From the NCBI RefSeq assembly GCF_023638035.1, contig NZ_JAKRVX010000008.1:1-64000 (forward strand): a stretch of 64,000 bases of DNA, read 5' to 3'. Below the pieces are notes generated by a model that had not been told where the DNA came from, made no database searches, and saw nothing but the letters and a program-made list of their open reading frames with translations. This document shows, in pieces, positions 35,226-45,900 of the stretch. Made by a program: the position numbers and the translations under genes. The stretch's first letter is position 1. The number at the start of each line of letters is the position of its first letter. The stretch comes from Natronocalculus amylovorans. Lineage in GTDB: Archaea > Halobacteriota > Halobacteria > Halobacteriales > Haloferacaceae.

Positions 35226-36974
35226 CTATTTATTCCAGGATTCGATTTTTGTACGGAGTGTCTGCATTCTCTCGGTGAGACGTCCACGTTTATACACTGC
35301 CGTCATAAGTCCAACTGCGATCCCGATCAGACTGATTGGGTGTGTGAGGAGCGCGATCGGATCGGACAAGAGCGCGAGGAAACCCTCCTCATCACTACTG
35401 ACGACATCGACTGGGAGCCGGTACGTATCCGAGAGCTGTTCATCTCCGTTGTGATCTGTGTATCTAAAGTCGATACTTGCAGCATAGGATTTGATCGATG
35501 CGCTATCATCAATCTCAATCGCAAAGCTCACTGTCGTCTCTTCGCCCGGTTCCAACCCGGTGACGAAGGCTTCATCATCATCTGTATCCAGTGGATCATC
35601 AACAAAGAGCTTCGCTTGGATGTCTTCGATCGGCTCGTCCCCATCATTTCGCACGACGACATCATATCGAACTGTCTCACCTGGCGTGGCATTTGCTGGC
35701 TCTGTTGCATTCGGTGTTGCTGGTGATACTGCAAAGACATCCTGCTCTTCTGCAACCGGTGTCACCACATCAAGTACCTCTGAGACGGCGAGGTCGCCCT
35801 CGACAGTCCGATATCGCGTCGCGATATTTAATACTCGATCGCCCGGTGCAGCATCGGTTCGAATTCCTGCTTCAAACGTTACCGTTGCATTCTCACCAAC
35901 GCCGAGCGTTCCAACTGCTGCTTGTGTCTCACGTGGGACCACATTAGGATCTGCTGGGAGCGGCTGATCAACAACGCCCTCGATCGCCGGCGCCTCATTG
36001 TCAAAGACAACTACTACGTCATCAACTGCACGGGGCCCGTCGTTCTCAATCAGGACCTCAAATGTTCCATCCTCTCCAACACGAAGCGAACTGTTTAGCG
36101 ACGCTGCACTGAACGATTGCTCTGGAAGCGGGGTAATCCCTGTCCGAACAGTCCGTGCAGACGTGTCTGCCCCCTCTACATCCCGGTACGAAACATCCAA
36201 TTCAAATGTTGATGGTCGCTGTGTTGCTTCACCATCTGCATCTATTCTGTATGTAAACGTTCTATTTTCGCCAGATTCCCACTCCTCAACGTATGTGTTT
36301 GTGGCCCCCGTTCCGGATGTAAATGAGATATCCCCATCAACCGGGTTTGCGGTGACGGATGCCTCACGAGCAGGCTGTTCTGCAACGTTCCGCATCGTTA
36401 CGTCAACTGTGCCCGGAACACCAGCCTGTATGTCTCCATCAATATTGACGACTGCAAATTGGGCATCATCAGTGATCTCCACTTCAACGTGGACTACCTC
36501 GGTTTCATCTCGCTCGCTTCGGATCACTGCCCCATCATCGAGCTCTGCACGGTATGCGTGGCGATACTCCAGTTCGATCGGAACTTCATAGACTCCAGGC
36601 TCCGCGTCTGCATCCGGAACAACAGTAAACGAAATCGGCCCTGTCACCCCTTCCCCGATATCTCCGATCGGCTGGGTTCCAGTCCGCACGTCAAACGGAA
36701 CATCGTCTTCATCCGCGAGCAGCGTTGCTGTTGCAGATTGTGCTGTTATGACGTCATTCTCCAAGTTATCTTGTCCTCGATCGCGAAGATGCCCACGATT
36801 GTTAAACGTCACATCAAGCGAGGCCTCCTCCCCCGGAACAAACGCTGTTTCGGGTGCATACGCCTCAATATCCGGCTCGCCTCTTGCTGTGTCATTTGCA
36901 CTAACGATCGCAGCACCCGCTGTGAGACAGAAGACCGCAATAAAAAGCACTGCAACCACCCGATTCGTATTCAT
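35226..36974 (-). CDS. COG1361-type secreted S-layer-domain protein
   Basis: 582 residues. It has an N-terminal signal peptide (VVAVLFIAVFCLTAGAAIVSA) and one C-terminal membrane helix (ISLIGIAVGLMTAVYKRG) with a basic tail. In between are about four Ig-like CARDB/NEW3 repeats, recognised by recurring patterns such as GEEASLDVTFNNRG, GVPGTVDVTMRNVA, GEDGTFEVLIENDGP and GETVRYDVVVRNDGDEPI. It is anchored outside the cell and very acidic. The stop is immediately next to the RND start. In haloarchaea this protein and an RND exporter commonly occur together, so it may be a periplasmic-adaptor-like partner. Confidence 0.87.
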   Translation of the reverse strand: MNTNRVVAVLFIAVFCLTAGAAIVSANDTARGEPDIEAYAPETAFVPGEEASLDVTFNNRGHLRDRGQDNLENDVITAQSATATLLADEDDVPFDVRTGTQPIGDIGEGVTGPISFTVVPDADAEPGVYEVPIELEYRHAYRAELDDGAVIRSERDETEVVHVEVEITDDAQFAVVNIDGDIQAGVPGTVDVTMRNVAEQPAREASVTANPVDGDISFTSGTGATNTYVEEWESGENRTFTYRIDADGEATQRPSTFELDVSYRDVEGADTSARTVRTGITPLPEQSFSAASLNSSLRVGEDGTFEVLIENDGPRAVDDVVVVFDNEAPAIEGVVDQPLPADPNVVPRETQAAVGTLGVGENATVTFEAGIRTDAAPGDRVLNIATRYRTVEGDLAVSEVLDVVTPVAEEQDVFAVSPATPNATEPANATPGETVRYDVVVRNDGDEPIEDIQAKLFVDDPLDTDDDEAFVTGLEPGEETTVSFAIEIDDSASIKSYAASIDFRYTDHNGDEQLSDTYRLPVDVVSSDEEGFLALLSDPIALLTHPISLIGIAVGLMTAVYKRGRLTERMQTLRTKIESWNK

Positions 36975-37187
36975 TAGCTACTTTCGGCTATGATCTCTGT
37001 AAATAATACCTTTCTCAAACATAGAAAAACATACAATCAGTTTTCAGACAGTTATAATTTTAGATTACCGCTCATAAAATAGTCTTTTACAGCGTAATAA
37101 TGACTACCTCTTGTCCTATATCACCGCTGAGAGAAACTTCCACCAGTTTTCACTGTTGATTTATGCTTTCGTTACCTGCACTCCCGT

Positions 37188-38006
37188 ATGGATTCTCTCT
37201 GTGATCTTGGACTCTCAAGTTACGAGGATCGTGCGTATCGAGGGCTGCTCGCGATCGGGAGCGGGACGGCTGCTGAAATTTCCGCAGAAAGCGAGGTTCC
37301 GAAAGGACGAATCTATGATGCATTAGGTGGACTTGAGTCACGAGGAATTGTTCGTGTGCATACTGCTCGTGAACCAAAACGGTATGTTCCTGTTGAGCCG
37401 GATATTGCAGTCACCAAACTCGTCACCGCTCGTCAGTCCGAACTCCAAAATCGGATGGAGCAACTTGACGCGAACAAGAGTACACTTGTTGAACAGCTCG
37501 CAGATCCAACACGGCCTCAAGAAGACTTTTGGACTGCTGCGGTCGGCGCCGAAGATTCGCTTGAACTGCTTTTTGAACGAATTGAGACTGCCGAGGAGTC
37601 GATCGTCATTGCTGCCGATAGCATTTCTGCACAGTTTGACGTCGATCGTGAGGGGCCCGCACTGCTCGATCAACTGCTGGGTGCGATCGATCGTGGTGTT
37701 GAAGTGAAAGTGCTTCTTTCACCTCGGATGTTTTCGGACGCACTTGGTGCTGTGGATGATGAACGAGCCGCATTTACACTCGCTCAAGCGCCGTTTGAAC
37801 TTCGAACAACGGAGGATATGTACGGTACGTTCCACTTAATTGATAATACGGAGGTCTGCCTTGAGGTTCCAGACCCTCTATTGGCAAACCATCTGTTTGG
37901 TATGTTGAACCTCCGCGATAGAAGCTTTGCTGGCCGTGTTGCAGAAGGGTTCCGGACAACGTGGGACAACGCGACACCGATCGGTGACCTCTCTGGACCG
38001 AAGTAA
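37188..38006 (+). CDS. TrmB-family transcriptional regulator
   Basis: 272 residues. The N-terminal winged helix (LGLSSYEDRAYRGLL, AAEISAESEVPKGRIYDALGGLESRGIV) is the TrmB type. The C-terminal half (from FWTAAVGAEDSLELLFERIETAEESIVIAADS) is the TrmB effector domain with a phospholipase-D-like fold. It is divergent from the COG1361/RND operon with a gap of about 210 bases, so the likely target is that operon. Ligand unknown. Confidence 0.9.
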   Translation: MDSLCDLGLSSYEDRAYRGLLAIGSGTAAEISAESEVPKGRIYDALGGLESRGIVRVHTAREPKRYVPVEPDIAVTKLVTARQSELQNRMEQLDANKSTLVEQLADPTRPQEDFWTAAVGAEDSLELLFERIETAEESIVIAADSISAQFDVDREGPALLDQLLGAIDRGVEVKVLLSPRMFSDALGAVDDERAAFTLAQAPFELRTTEDMYGTFHLIDNTEVCLEVPDPLLANHLFGMLNLRDRSFAGRVAEGFRTTWDNATPIGDLSGPK

Positions 38007-38084
38007 CTGTAATATGTGGTTGATATCCGGTCGGTCATCCATCAACATGCCAATCTATTTTATCGTCGGTTCTGAGCGTTTGGT

Positions 38085-38489
38085 ATGAAAGATCCAATAC
38101 AGCCCTCGTTGGATTTTGAACTCCGACCTGCACTGGAGGGTTCAATTGCCCTGCTCATAGTTGGTGTTCCGCTCTTTTTGTACACTGCTGATTGGATTAC
38201 CATCCTCTTTGCTGCAACAATGGCAGGAGCCATTGTCGGTCTTCGAACCGATCGGTACGCACAAACTGCAATCAATGGGTTAGTTGGCTCGATGATTGGG
38301 TTTCTCTTTTTCATTCCGGTCATCATTGGAAGACAGCTCTATCTGTTTCAATTTGTCCAGATGGATGGTAGTGACTCCATCCTATATGCATCTGTCTTTG
38401 CATCCAGTGAAATAATCGCGCTCGCACCGGCAACTGCAATCCTTGCGTTTACTGCTGCGGCGATCGTTGACTTTCTGCGATTTAAATAG
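38085..38489 (+). CDS. Small integral membrane protein, four helices
   Basis: 134 residues with four hydrophobic segments. A hydrophilic amphipathic start (MKDPIQPSLDFELRPALEG) is followed by helices at about 20-36, 39-50, 62-82 and 100-130. The glycine-rich AGAIVGLRTDRYAQTAINGLVGSMIG segment joins helix two to three. It may belong to the haloarchaeal DUF5518 group, but I am not sure. It stands 20 bases upstream of cbiA on the same strand. Confidence 0.55.
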   Translation: MKDPIQPSLDFELRPALEGSIALLIVGVPLFLYTADWITILFAATMAGAIVGLRTDRYAQTAINGLVGSMIGFLFFIPVIIGRQLYLFQFVQMDGSDSILYASVFASSEIIALAPATAILAFTAAAIVDFLRFK

Positions 38490-38509
38490 CATCACCGCGT
38501 CTACGTGGT

Positions 38510-39826
38510 ATGAAGGGTGTTGTAATCGCAGGAACAAGCTCGAGTGTTGGAAAGACCGTCGCGACACTCGCTGTCCTGCGTGGGCTACAAACTGCAGGGT
38601 ATGCTGTACAGCCAGCAAAAGGTGGGCCTGATTTCATTGACCCAAGCCATCATGAGGCGATTGCCGGCAAACCATCCAGAACGCTTGATCCGTGGCTTCA
38701 AGATCGGGATGGAATGCTCCACAACTATCATCGAGGAACGGGCGATATCTGTGTGATTGAAGGGATGATGGGTCTTTATGACGGAACAAAAGCAAGCACA
38801 GCACTCATTGCAGACCAACTGAATCTCCCAGTTATTCTCGTTATTGATGCAAGCGCAGGTATGGAGAGTGTTGCTGCAACCGCGCTTGGGTTCCAACGCT
38901 ATGCCGAGCATGCGAACCGGGATATCACCGTTGCTGGGATCATCGCCCAACGAGCACACGGGGGCAGACACGAAGCGGGTATCCGGGACGCACTCCCGGA
39001 CGATATCGCTTATATTGGACGAATCGGTCCAGATACGGCCCTCGAAATTCCTGATCGACACCTTGGCCTCCATCTCGGGTCGGAGAATCCGGTTCCAACC
39101 GATGCGATTGACAACGCTGCAGAAACTATTGATATTGATTCAATTGCAGAAATTGCAGCTACTGCACCTATTACACCTATTTCAAAATCTTCGAAAGAAC
39201 ATACACAGCGAACCAACACCAGCATCGCTGTTGCGTCGGATCAGGCGTTCTGCTTTCGCTACCCAGCGACGATCGAGAAAATCAAAGATCAGGCAGAAAT
39301 TATACCTATTTCACCTATTGCAAGCGATCCGCTTCCGGATTGTGATGGTATCTATCTCCCAGGAGGCTACCCTGAGCGGTTCGGCGCTGAGTTACAAGCG
39401 AGCGATACACTCGCTGAGATTTCCGATCGAGCAGCCGATGGTATCCCTGTGTATGGGGAATGTGGCGGCTTGATGGCACTCGCTGAGAGCCTCACGACTG
39501 CTGACAATGAAACATATTCGATGGCCGGTGTACTCCCGGCAACCGTCACAATGCACGATCGGTATCAGGCGCTTGACCATATCGAGGTTACTGCTGCTGT
39601 AGATGGGCCAACTGCAACGACAGGAACGACCTACCGCGGTCACGAGTTTCACTACTCAAGCGCAGACACTGCATCCGATGCAACCTTTGGATTTAGCATG
39701 GACCGCGGCACCGGAATTGATGGGACGCATGATGGCCTTCTTGAATACAACTCGGTCGGCACGTACGCGCATCTCCATCCGGAAACTGGTGCGTTCGATC
39801 GCTTCCTGTCGTACTGCACGCAGTGA
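38510..39826 (+). CDS. cbiA: Cobyrinate a,c-diamide synthase
   Basis: 438 residues. The P-loop is GTSSSVGKTVAT near the N-terminus, with the substrate-binding KGGPDFIDPSHH and VIEGMMGLYDG typical of CbiA. The C-terminal glutamine amidotransferase domain has the LPGGYPE start and the catalytic Cys in GECGGLM. The enzyme amidates cobyrinate at positions a and c using ATP and glutamine. A ~45-residue segment around 205-245, rich in Ala/Ile/Ser, links the two domains. No other cobalamin gene is in the window. Confidence 0.93.
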   Translation: MKGVVIAGTSSSVGKTVATLAVLRGLQTAGYAVQPAKGGPDFIDPSHHEAIAGKPSRTLDPWLQDRDGMLHNYHRGTGDICVIEGMMGLYDGTKASTALIADQLNLPVILVIDASAGMESVAATALGFQRYAEHANRDITVAGIIAQRAHGGRHEAGIRDALPDDIAYIGRIGPDTALEIPDRHLGLHLGSENPVPTDAIDNAAETIDIDSIAEIAATAPITPISKSSKEHTQRTNTSIAVASDQAFCFRYPATIEKIKDQAEIIPISPIASDPLPDCDGIYLPGGYPERFGAELQASDTLAEISDRAADGIPVYGECGGLMALAESLTTADNETYSMAGVLPATVTMHDRYQALDHIEVTAAVDGPTATTGTTYRGHEFHYSSADTASDATFGFSMDRGTGIDGTHDGLLEYNSVGTYAHLHPETGAFDRFLSYCTQ

Positions 39827-39891
39827 TATTCTATACTCATTACCAATTTTAAATACCGGTGGGACCAATCATTGCTGTGACTCGGGATCAT

Positions 39892-42054
39892 ATGCCAACA
39901 CTCTCAGGGAAGCTCCGAATTGATCCGTTCTCCGCAGTCCCACTTGCTGAACGAGTGGCGAGTGCGTATGACTCCCTTCGGTCAGAGGGCTATTCATCTA
40001 CAGATATTTTGGTACTAAAACGGTTTCCAAGCGGAACACGACAGTTTGAAAATGAACTCGCGCACGCGTTGACACTCGAAACCCGCCCAAACGTCGAGTC
40101 GGTTCTCGATCATGCTGCCGCAATACATGCGTACGCTGCACCTGATACCCGGGTACTTTCAGATTATGAGCGATTTGAACTCCTCCGCACAGTCATTGAT
40201 GGCTGGAATTGGTCGCATCCGTATCTCCAACAGGCAGCAGAGACCGAATCGTTTCACCGTGATGTTGGCCGTGTTCTCTTGATCTCCAGTTGGGGTGGGT
40301 TTGGTGATAGTAGCAGTGATGACCCAGCACTTGACGCGATGCTGCAGGAACTACGAGCGGTTGCGTCACAGTTTCGAACTGCACTGAAAGATCGTTCTAC
40401 AGTTGACCAAGCGGCTCTCATCGAGAGCGGCACACAAGCACTTTCGGAGCCGTCCGTCCGATCGTTTGTCTCTGAACTGTTTGATGCCGTCTTGGTTGTC
40501 GATTTTGAGGAGTTTGGTGAACTCGAACGTGCGTATCTTTCAGCACTAACTGTTGATGCGGAACTCTACTGTATTGGAGAGCGTGATGCAAGCATCCAAC
40601 GAATTTGGAACGAGGCTGGGTCGGTTGTTGCGCTCGGCGAGGCCGCGGGGTTAGACTGTTTTGAGAATCCTGCGCTTGACCGATCGGAGTTCAGTGTTAC
40701 AGACCCGGAACTAGTGAGCCAGTTCCTCGCGATAGGCCATTTTCCAAACGGGTATCTCCGTGAGCAACCGGCTGCAACTACCAATCCAACTGTAACAGCA
40801 TACACGCTCTCGGCAGCTACCTATACGGAACAGCTTGAGGCGATCGCAAACGAGATCGAAATTCTCAGAGACGAGTATGGGCTCGCATACGATGACTTTG
40901 CTGTACTGTGCAGAGATAGCAACCAACCAATCCACGAATCCCGTTCGCTCCTTCGGAGAGCAGGCATTCCAACCGCATCTGCAACGGTGACAGGACTTAA
41001 TGACGATCCAGCTGTCCGTGAATTAGTTGCTCTTATTGACGTATTGGCAACCGATGCAGAAACCGCATGGGATATCTTAGATGCTCGAGTTGGTGGTGTT
41101 TCTCAATCGGATCTCGATCGTATTGCTAATGAACCGACAATGAGCGGGACGATTGATCGCTGGATCGTAGATACAAACCTCAAAGATAGAGTCGCAAGAG
41201 CGCCTGAAATTGAGGCATATACATCCTATCGTAATATTCGAGAAGTCCGCAAAATTGCAACGTTCTTCGACACTGCTGATTTTCTTCCGGGTGGATACGA
41301 TTCGTTCCGATCGACACTGTCGCGGGCCATAGAGTACGTTGCACCTGATCAGTACACAACCGATCTATCAGTCGAGGAAAACGGTGTTCTTGTCGATGCG
41401 ATTCGTGTTGCAAAGTACGATACCCGGCCAATCGTCTTCTTAGTCGATGTTGTTGAAGGTGTGTATCCCCCTGCAACGCAGAACCTCACCCGACTGTTCC
41501 CCACAGATTGGGTCAAACGATCGAGCGGTTATCCGGGTGTCACAACACCAACGGCCGACACGGTCACTGAATCATTCTCTTCGGTTTCGGATGCCATTTC
41601 TGATCCATACGACCGTTACTACACTGCGCTTGCAAGAAGGCAACTTGCAGTTGGCTCCCGTGTTGCAACAACACGGGTGTACTTTTGTACGGCTGAAACC
41701 GGGAACCGATCGTTCGGCCAGCATAGACATCCATCGCGATTTTTGGCTGCCCTCGAAGAGCATCCTGCGGTCACGATTGAACAGGGATACTCCGACCCTG
41801 AACGTGGCGATGAATCAACTGCACTCCATACTGAGACTGGCGTTGCACGCGACATTCTCAAAGAGCCATGGCGATCGTTTGCCGAGATTGAGCGTGCAGC
41901 AAGCTTGGGTGAATCTGCGGATATGCGATCGATCCGCTCAACGCTCGAAGCAGTTACAACCGTCCTTCGTGATGAGGATGTCGACCCACGGTTTGTCGAT
42001 GCAGTTCACACACAGATTTCGTATGCAAATGGGGAGATCGGAACAGATGAGTGA
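39892..42054 (+). CDS. AddB-like helicase-fold protein without Walker A
   Basis: 720 residues from ATG at 39892; a GTG 11 codons earlier is too close to the TATA-like AATTTTAAATACC box. The domain order follows UvrD/AddB. A 1A-like start lacks any GKT loop. A degenerate motif II follows (LVVDFEEFGELERAYL in place of DEFQD), a degenerate motif III (CIGERDASIQRIWNEAG), and then a recognisable 2A domain (YGLAYDDFAVLCRDSNQPIHESRSLLRRAGIPT) and motif V-like KYDTRPIVFLVDVVEGVYPP. It is probably a structural, DNA-scanning subunit as AddB is. It overlaps the next gene by 8 bases. No nuclease domain is fused here; it is a separate gene. Confidence 0.72.
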   Translation: MPTLSGKLRIDPFSAVPLAERVASAYDSLRSEGYSSTDILVLKRFPSGTRQFENELAHALTLETRPNVESVLDHAAAIHAYAAPDTRVLSDYERFELLRTVIDGWNWSHPYLQQAAETESFHRDVGRVLLISSWGGFGDSSSDDPALDAMLQELRAVASQFRTALKDRSTVDQAALIESGTQALSEPSVRSFVSELFDAVLVVDFEEFGELERAYLSALTVDAELYCIGERDASIQRIWNEAGSVVALGEAAGLDCFENPALDRSEFSVTDPELVSQFLAIGHFPNGYLREQPAATTNPTVTAYTLSAATYTEQLEAIANEIEILRDEYGLAYDDFAVLCRDSNQPIHESRSLLRRAGIPTASATVTGLNDDPAVRELVALIDVLATDAETAWDILDARVGGVSQSDLDRIANEPTMSGTIDRWIVDTNLKDRVARAPEIEAYTSYRNIREVRKIATFFDTADFLPGGYDSFRSTLSRAIEYVAPDQYTTDLSVEENGVLVDAIRVAKYDTRPIVFLVDVVEGVYPPATQNLTRLFPTDWVKRSSGYPGVTTPTADTVTESFSSVSDAISDPYDRYYTALARRQLAVGSRVATTRVYFCTAETGNRSFGQHRHPSRFLAALEEHPAVTIEQGYSDPERGDESTALHTETGVARDILKEPWRSFAEIERAASLGESADMRSIRSTLEAVTTVLRDEDVDPRFVDAVHTQISYANGEIGTDE

Positions 42055-42928
42055 AGCACAAGTGATCCCAATTGACCATATCGCAACATATCTTTCCTGC
42101 CCGCGAAGATATGAGTACGAACACGAGTTGTCGATCCAGCCTGATTCTGCCCAACAACGAGATGAACTGGCAGTATCGCTTGCCCGTGAAGCGATCATTC
42201 GTGGACTTACGGCAGGTGACGACACTGAAGAGATGATCGCCGCAGCACGATCACACCTTCGCACAACGGATTCACGCACCACAAAAAGGAGCCGAAAGCA
42301 GCAGTATCTACAGGAGATGAGAGTTCGCGCAATTGAATCATATCTTCAACAGTTTGGAACCGCCCACGGCGATTCGATTATTGATACTGATCTCACGCTT
42401 CGATATGGGCTCTCGGGTGTTACACTGTCCTGTCCAATCGATGCTCTTGTTCGGATCGGTGACAAGCCAGTCGCAATTCGGTATCGTTGGTCGCTTGATT
42501 CGGTTGCGTTTGCAAACTCCTATACGACGATCGATCGCCATACAAGCGGTCGCAGCTACATTCCATGGGCTGCAGGGAGCGTGATAACTGCCACTGCGAC
42601 GATCGAAGCCCTCATTCACAACGATCGATTTGCATTCTCGGAGACGCCCGGATTTGCCTTTGTTGGCCTCACAGAGGAAACGACTGCTGGCGGTGATTCC
42701 AACTCATCAGTTCCGGTTGTCTCCGCAGCAGTACGGCGGCTTGATGAACACTACCAATCCGAGCACCGAAAAGCGCTTTCAGTGCTTGATAACACGTTAA
42801 CGTGGATCACAAATCGTGCGTTCAATCCACAGGATCGGATTGATCAAATCCTCGACTCGGAGTGTGAGAGCTGTCCATATGCCGAATTTTGTTCGGAGTG
42901 GATCAACAATGAGGTGATGTTTCGATGA
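42047..42928 (+). CDS. Cas4/AddB-type Fe-S nuclease-like protein, catalytic motif degenerate
   Basis: 293 residues from ATG at 42047; a much longer upstream frame overlaps the AddB-like gene and was dropped. Near the N-terminus is YLSCPRRYEYEHEL, and at the C-terminus CESCPYAEFC. These four Cys match the 4Fe-4S cluster that staples RecB/Cas4/AddB nuclease domains. The core resembles PD-(D/E)XK (LSCPIDALVRIGDKPVAIRYRW), but where (D/E)-X-K is expected the sequence reads RYR. So the fold and cluster seem kept while the active site seems lost. It overlaps the neighbours by 8 and 4 bases and is clearly part of their complex. Confidence 0.72.
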   Translation: MSEAQVIPIDHIATYLSCPRRYEYEHELSIQPDSAQQRDELAVSLAREAIIRGLTAGDDTEEMIAAARSHLRTTDSRTTKRSRKQQYLQEMRVRAIESYLQQFGTAHGDSIIDTDLTLRYGLSGVTLSCPIDALVRIGDKPVAIRYRWSLDSVAFANSYTTIDRHTSGRSYIPWAAGSVITATATIEALIHNDRFAFSETPGFAFVGLTEETTAGGDSNSSVPVVSAAVRRLDEHYQSEHRKALSVLDNTLTWITNRAFNPQDRIDQILDSECESCPYAEFCSEWINNEVMFR

Positions 42929-45900
42929 CTACAGAACGCTCTGAAGAGACGACCAATTCCGACCTCGATGAAGAGTTTATCCTCAAAGGGAATCAGCCTG
43001 CAGTAGCAACTACAACGGCCGATCGAATTGTCGTTGACGCGGGTGCTGGAACGGGCAAGACAACGACGATGGTCGCTCGGATTGAGGCGCTTTTGGAGGC
43101 TGAGACCGTTACTCCCGACGAGATTCTTGTGTTAACGTTCGCAAATAAGGCGGCACATGGTGCGATTGATCGGCTCACCGATTCGCTCTCTGGAACAGAC
43201 GCCTTCGATATTGATGCGTACACCTATCACTCGTTCTGTTACGGTATTCTTAGAGAGTACGCGTATGCCGTTGGTATGTCCCCTGACTTCGAACTGTTAA
43301 CCGATGATAGACAGCGAGCGATAATCGGCTCAATTCATGATTCGCTCACATTCACTCATACAACTCCCGAGCGGGCAACCGCGGCTGACCTAACAAAGTT
43401 CATTGAGACATTCAGAAACGCAGGCATTGGACCGGATACGATCGAAGAGACGCTTCCGGATCCTGCGTTGGTGTCTCAACTTGCAACAATCGTTCGAGAA
43501 CTCAAACAAACAGCGGATCAACAGTTTGGTGCCGACAGCGAGGGAAGCCTCGCATTCCGATCAAAAAACGGCCACCCAAGACTTGTGAAACGGCTGGAAA
43601 GATTCAAAAATGTGCTGTCCTACCAACGATCGTTGATTGACACCAGCGACCCGTTTGGTGAACACGTTCAGACGTATCTCTCACACTGTTTGTCGATCGT
43701 CGAGACGCTTATCACTGTACTTCCAGATAAGAATGATGATTGGTCACGGGTTCCATCTGGGCTGTTTGGAACGTGGAGCGGCGTTCATGGGGCTTCACTC
43801 AAAGACACCAAACAAACACCGATCAGCCGACTGGATTCGTTGTTGGAGCTGTTTGCAAGAGCACATACATTCTGTGCGGGCTACCGCCAGTATGAGCAGG
43901 TGCTCACGGAGCGTGATGCGATCGACTACGCTGGCTTAATTCGCCGTACAACCGAGTTATTGGAGAGCGATCTTGGAACGGATATCTGCGACCGGTACAC
44001 ACATATCTTCTGCGACGAGTTCCAGGATACCGATAGTGCGCAACTGTCACTCGTTGCGGCGCTTTCAGCCGACCAATCCGTCTTTGTGATCGGTGATGCT
44101 GACCAAGCAATATACGAATGGCGTGGTGCAGATCCAACAAACATCACTGATATTGCGTCTGTCTTTCCAACGATTGAGCCGATGGAACTGGATTTAAACT
44201 TCCGATCATACCAGCCGATCCTCGACCTCTCAAATGCACTTCCTGGAAGTACGAAAACGTTGCAGTCCACACGTGGTACGGCTCCAAACAGCGTCCTGAC
44301 TGTCAGTGCAGACCGTGAGAAACCTATCCAAGCATCGCAAGTAAGCAGCACCGTCTCCAACCTGCTCACTGGGGGTTTTGAGGATATTGAGACGCATAAC
44401 CTTGGTGACATTGCAATCTTAGTTCGGCAGAATTACGAGGCTGATCTCATCTGCGCCGCGCTCGCTGACGATAGTATTCCATATACTCGCTCCGGTGGGA
44501 CACACGATTCAATGCCTGTTGGAATCACAACATTGCTTGCCTACCTTCGTGTGCTTGTTGACCCTACTGACGATCGGTCTCTCATTCGTGTGCTCAAACT
44601 TGTCTACCGGATTCCTGATTCAGATATTCGAATTCTAGCCCGACAGGGAGAGACTGTTATTGCTGGCCTTCGAGAAGCGGTTGATTCGCTCGCACATCCC
44701 GATCGAGCGACGCGTGCACTCAACGATATCACGGAACTTACTGAGCTACGGCGGAGTAGCTCTCTTTCGGCATTATATGGAACACTCTGTACGCAGACGA
44801 AAATCAAATGGACGTTCACCGATCGTGACAGAGCGCTGATTCCTGCGCTCGAATCTCGGATCGATGCGTTTTCCGAGACTGCAACCGATGGTCGTCTCAC
44901 TGCTGGATTCATTCGATATTTGGATGATCCTGCTGCACTGGAGTCCGCTCGAACGCTGGATTCGGATGCTGGTGAAAAAAGCGAAAATGCGGTGGATGTT
45001 ATGACTGTCCACCAGGCGAAGGGGCTTGATTTCCCAGTCGTGCTGCTCCCATTTTTAGGCCCCTCATGGGCACCGCCACCCAGCTTCAATCTCTGGCGTG
45101 ATACGTCAGATTGGTCTGTGCTTGAACAGTTTTGTACGGGATCGCTTGCATCACCACTTATGGAATCACTTTCTGATACCGCCGCGGCAGAACAGTGGCG
45201 AGTGCTTCACGTTGCGATCACTCGTGCCCGCGATCGGCTTGTGCTCTTTGGAAACAGTGAGACGCACGCAACTGTGCACGCATCAGCGCTTGATCCGTTG
45301 CTCCCTACCGGCATTGGGTGGTCGCATGGTGGGGCGAGCGTTGATACGTGGGCTGCTGTCTCTGACGCGATCGAGTCCCTCACTCAAACCGAAGCAGTTG
45401 GGGCGGAAGCTGACACCGATCACCGTATCGCCACAGCAAAAACGGACCAAGAGGATCACAAACGTGCAGTCACCGATATCACTACTGCTGTCGAAGTAGC
45501 TCGAAAGCAGACGCCTGAACAAATAACATGGTATGATGGGTCAACCGTCTCCGCTGATCGAGCAATCAGCGAGATCCGATCGCTCACCCGATCGATCAAA
45601 GATGGAACGATCTCAATACACGACTCACAGACGGAAACCCGGTACAATGCTGTCCCATCACAAGTAACACGAAGCGATTCGCTTCCTCGAATCCACAGCC
45701 ATACAGCTCTTGAAACGTTCGGTGACTGTTCACGAAAGCATTATCTCGACCATGTTGTGTATGGAATTTCGGATCCTGTTGCCACTGATTCAGAAACAGA
45801 CGATTCGGTGCCGTGGCAGGAGGTCGGAACCCTCTTTCACCACGTCGCAGAGGATGCCTACTGGCGTTCGCTCACGACACAACCCCAATGGAACGATGCT

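Noticed and set aside
34974-35726. Open frame of 250 codons on the + strand opposite the RND and COG1361 genes
   Set aside because: It is antisense to two well-supported genes and has Cys/Arg/Ile-rich composition unlike haloarchaeal proteins.
39859-39891. GTG start for the AddB-like gene
   Set aside because: It lies only a few bases after the TATA-like box, probably before the transcript begins.
41447-42046. Upstream extension of the Cas4-like gene
   Set aside because: It overlaps the AddB-like gene in another frame and has no conserved content; ATG at 42047 gives the usual start with an 8-base overlap.
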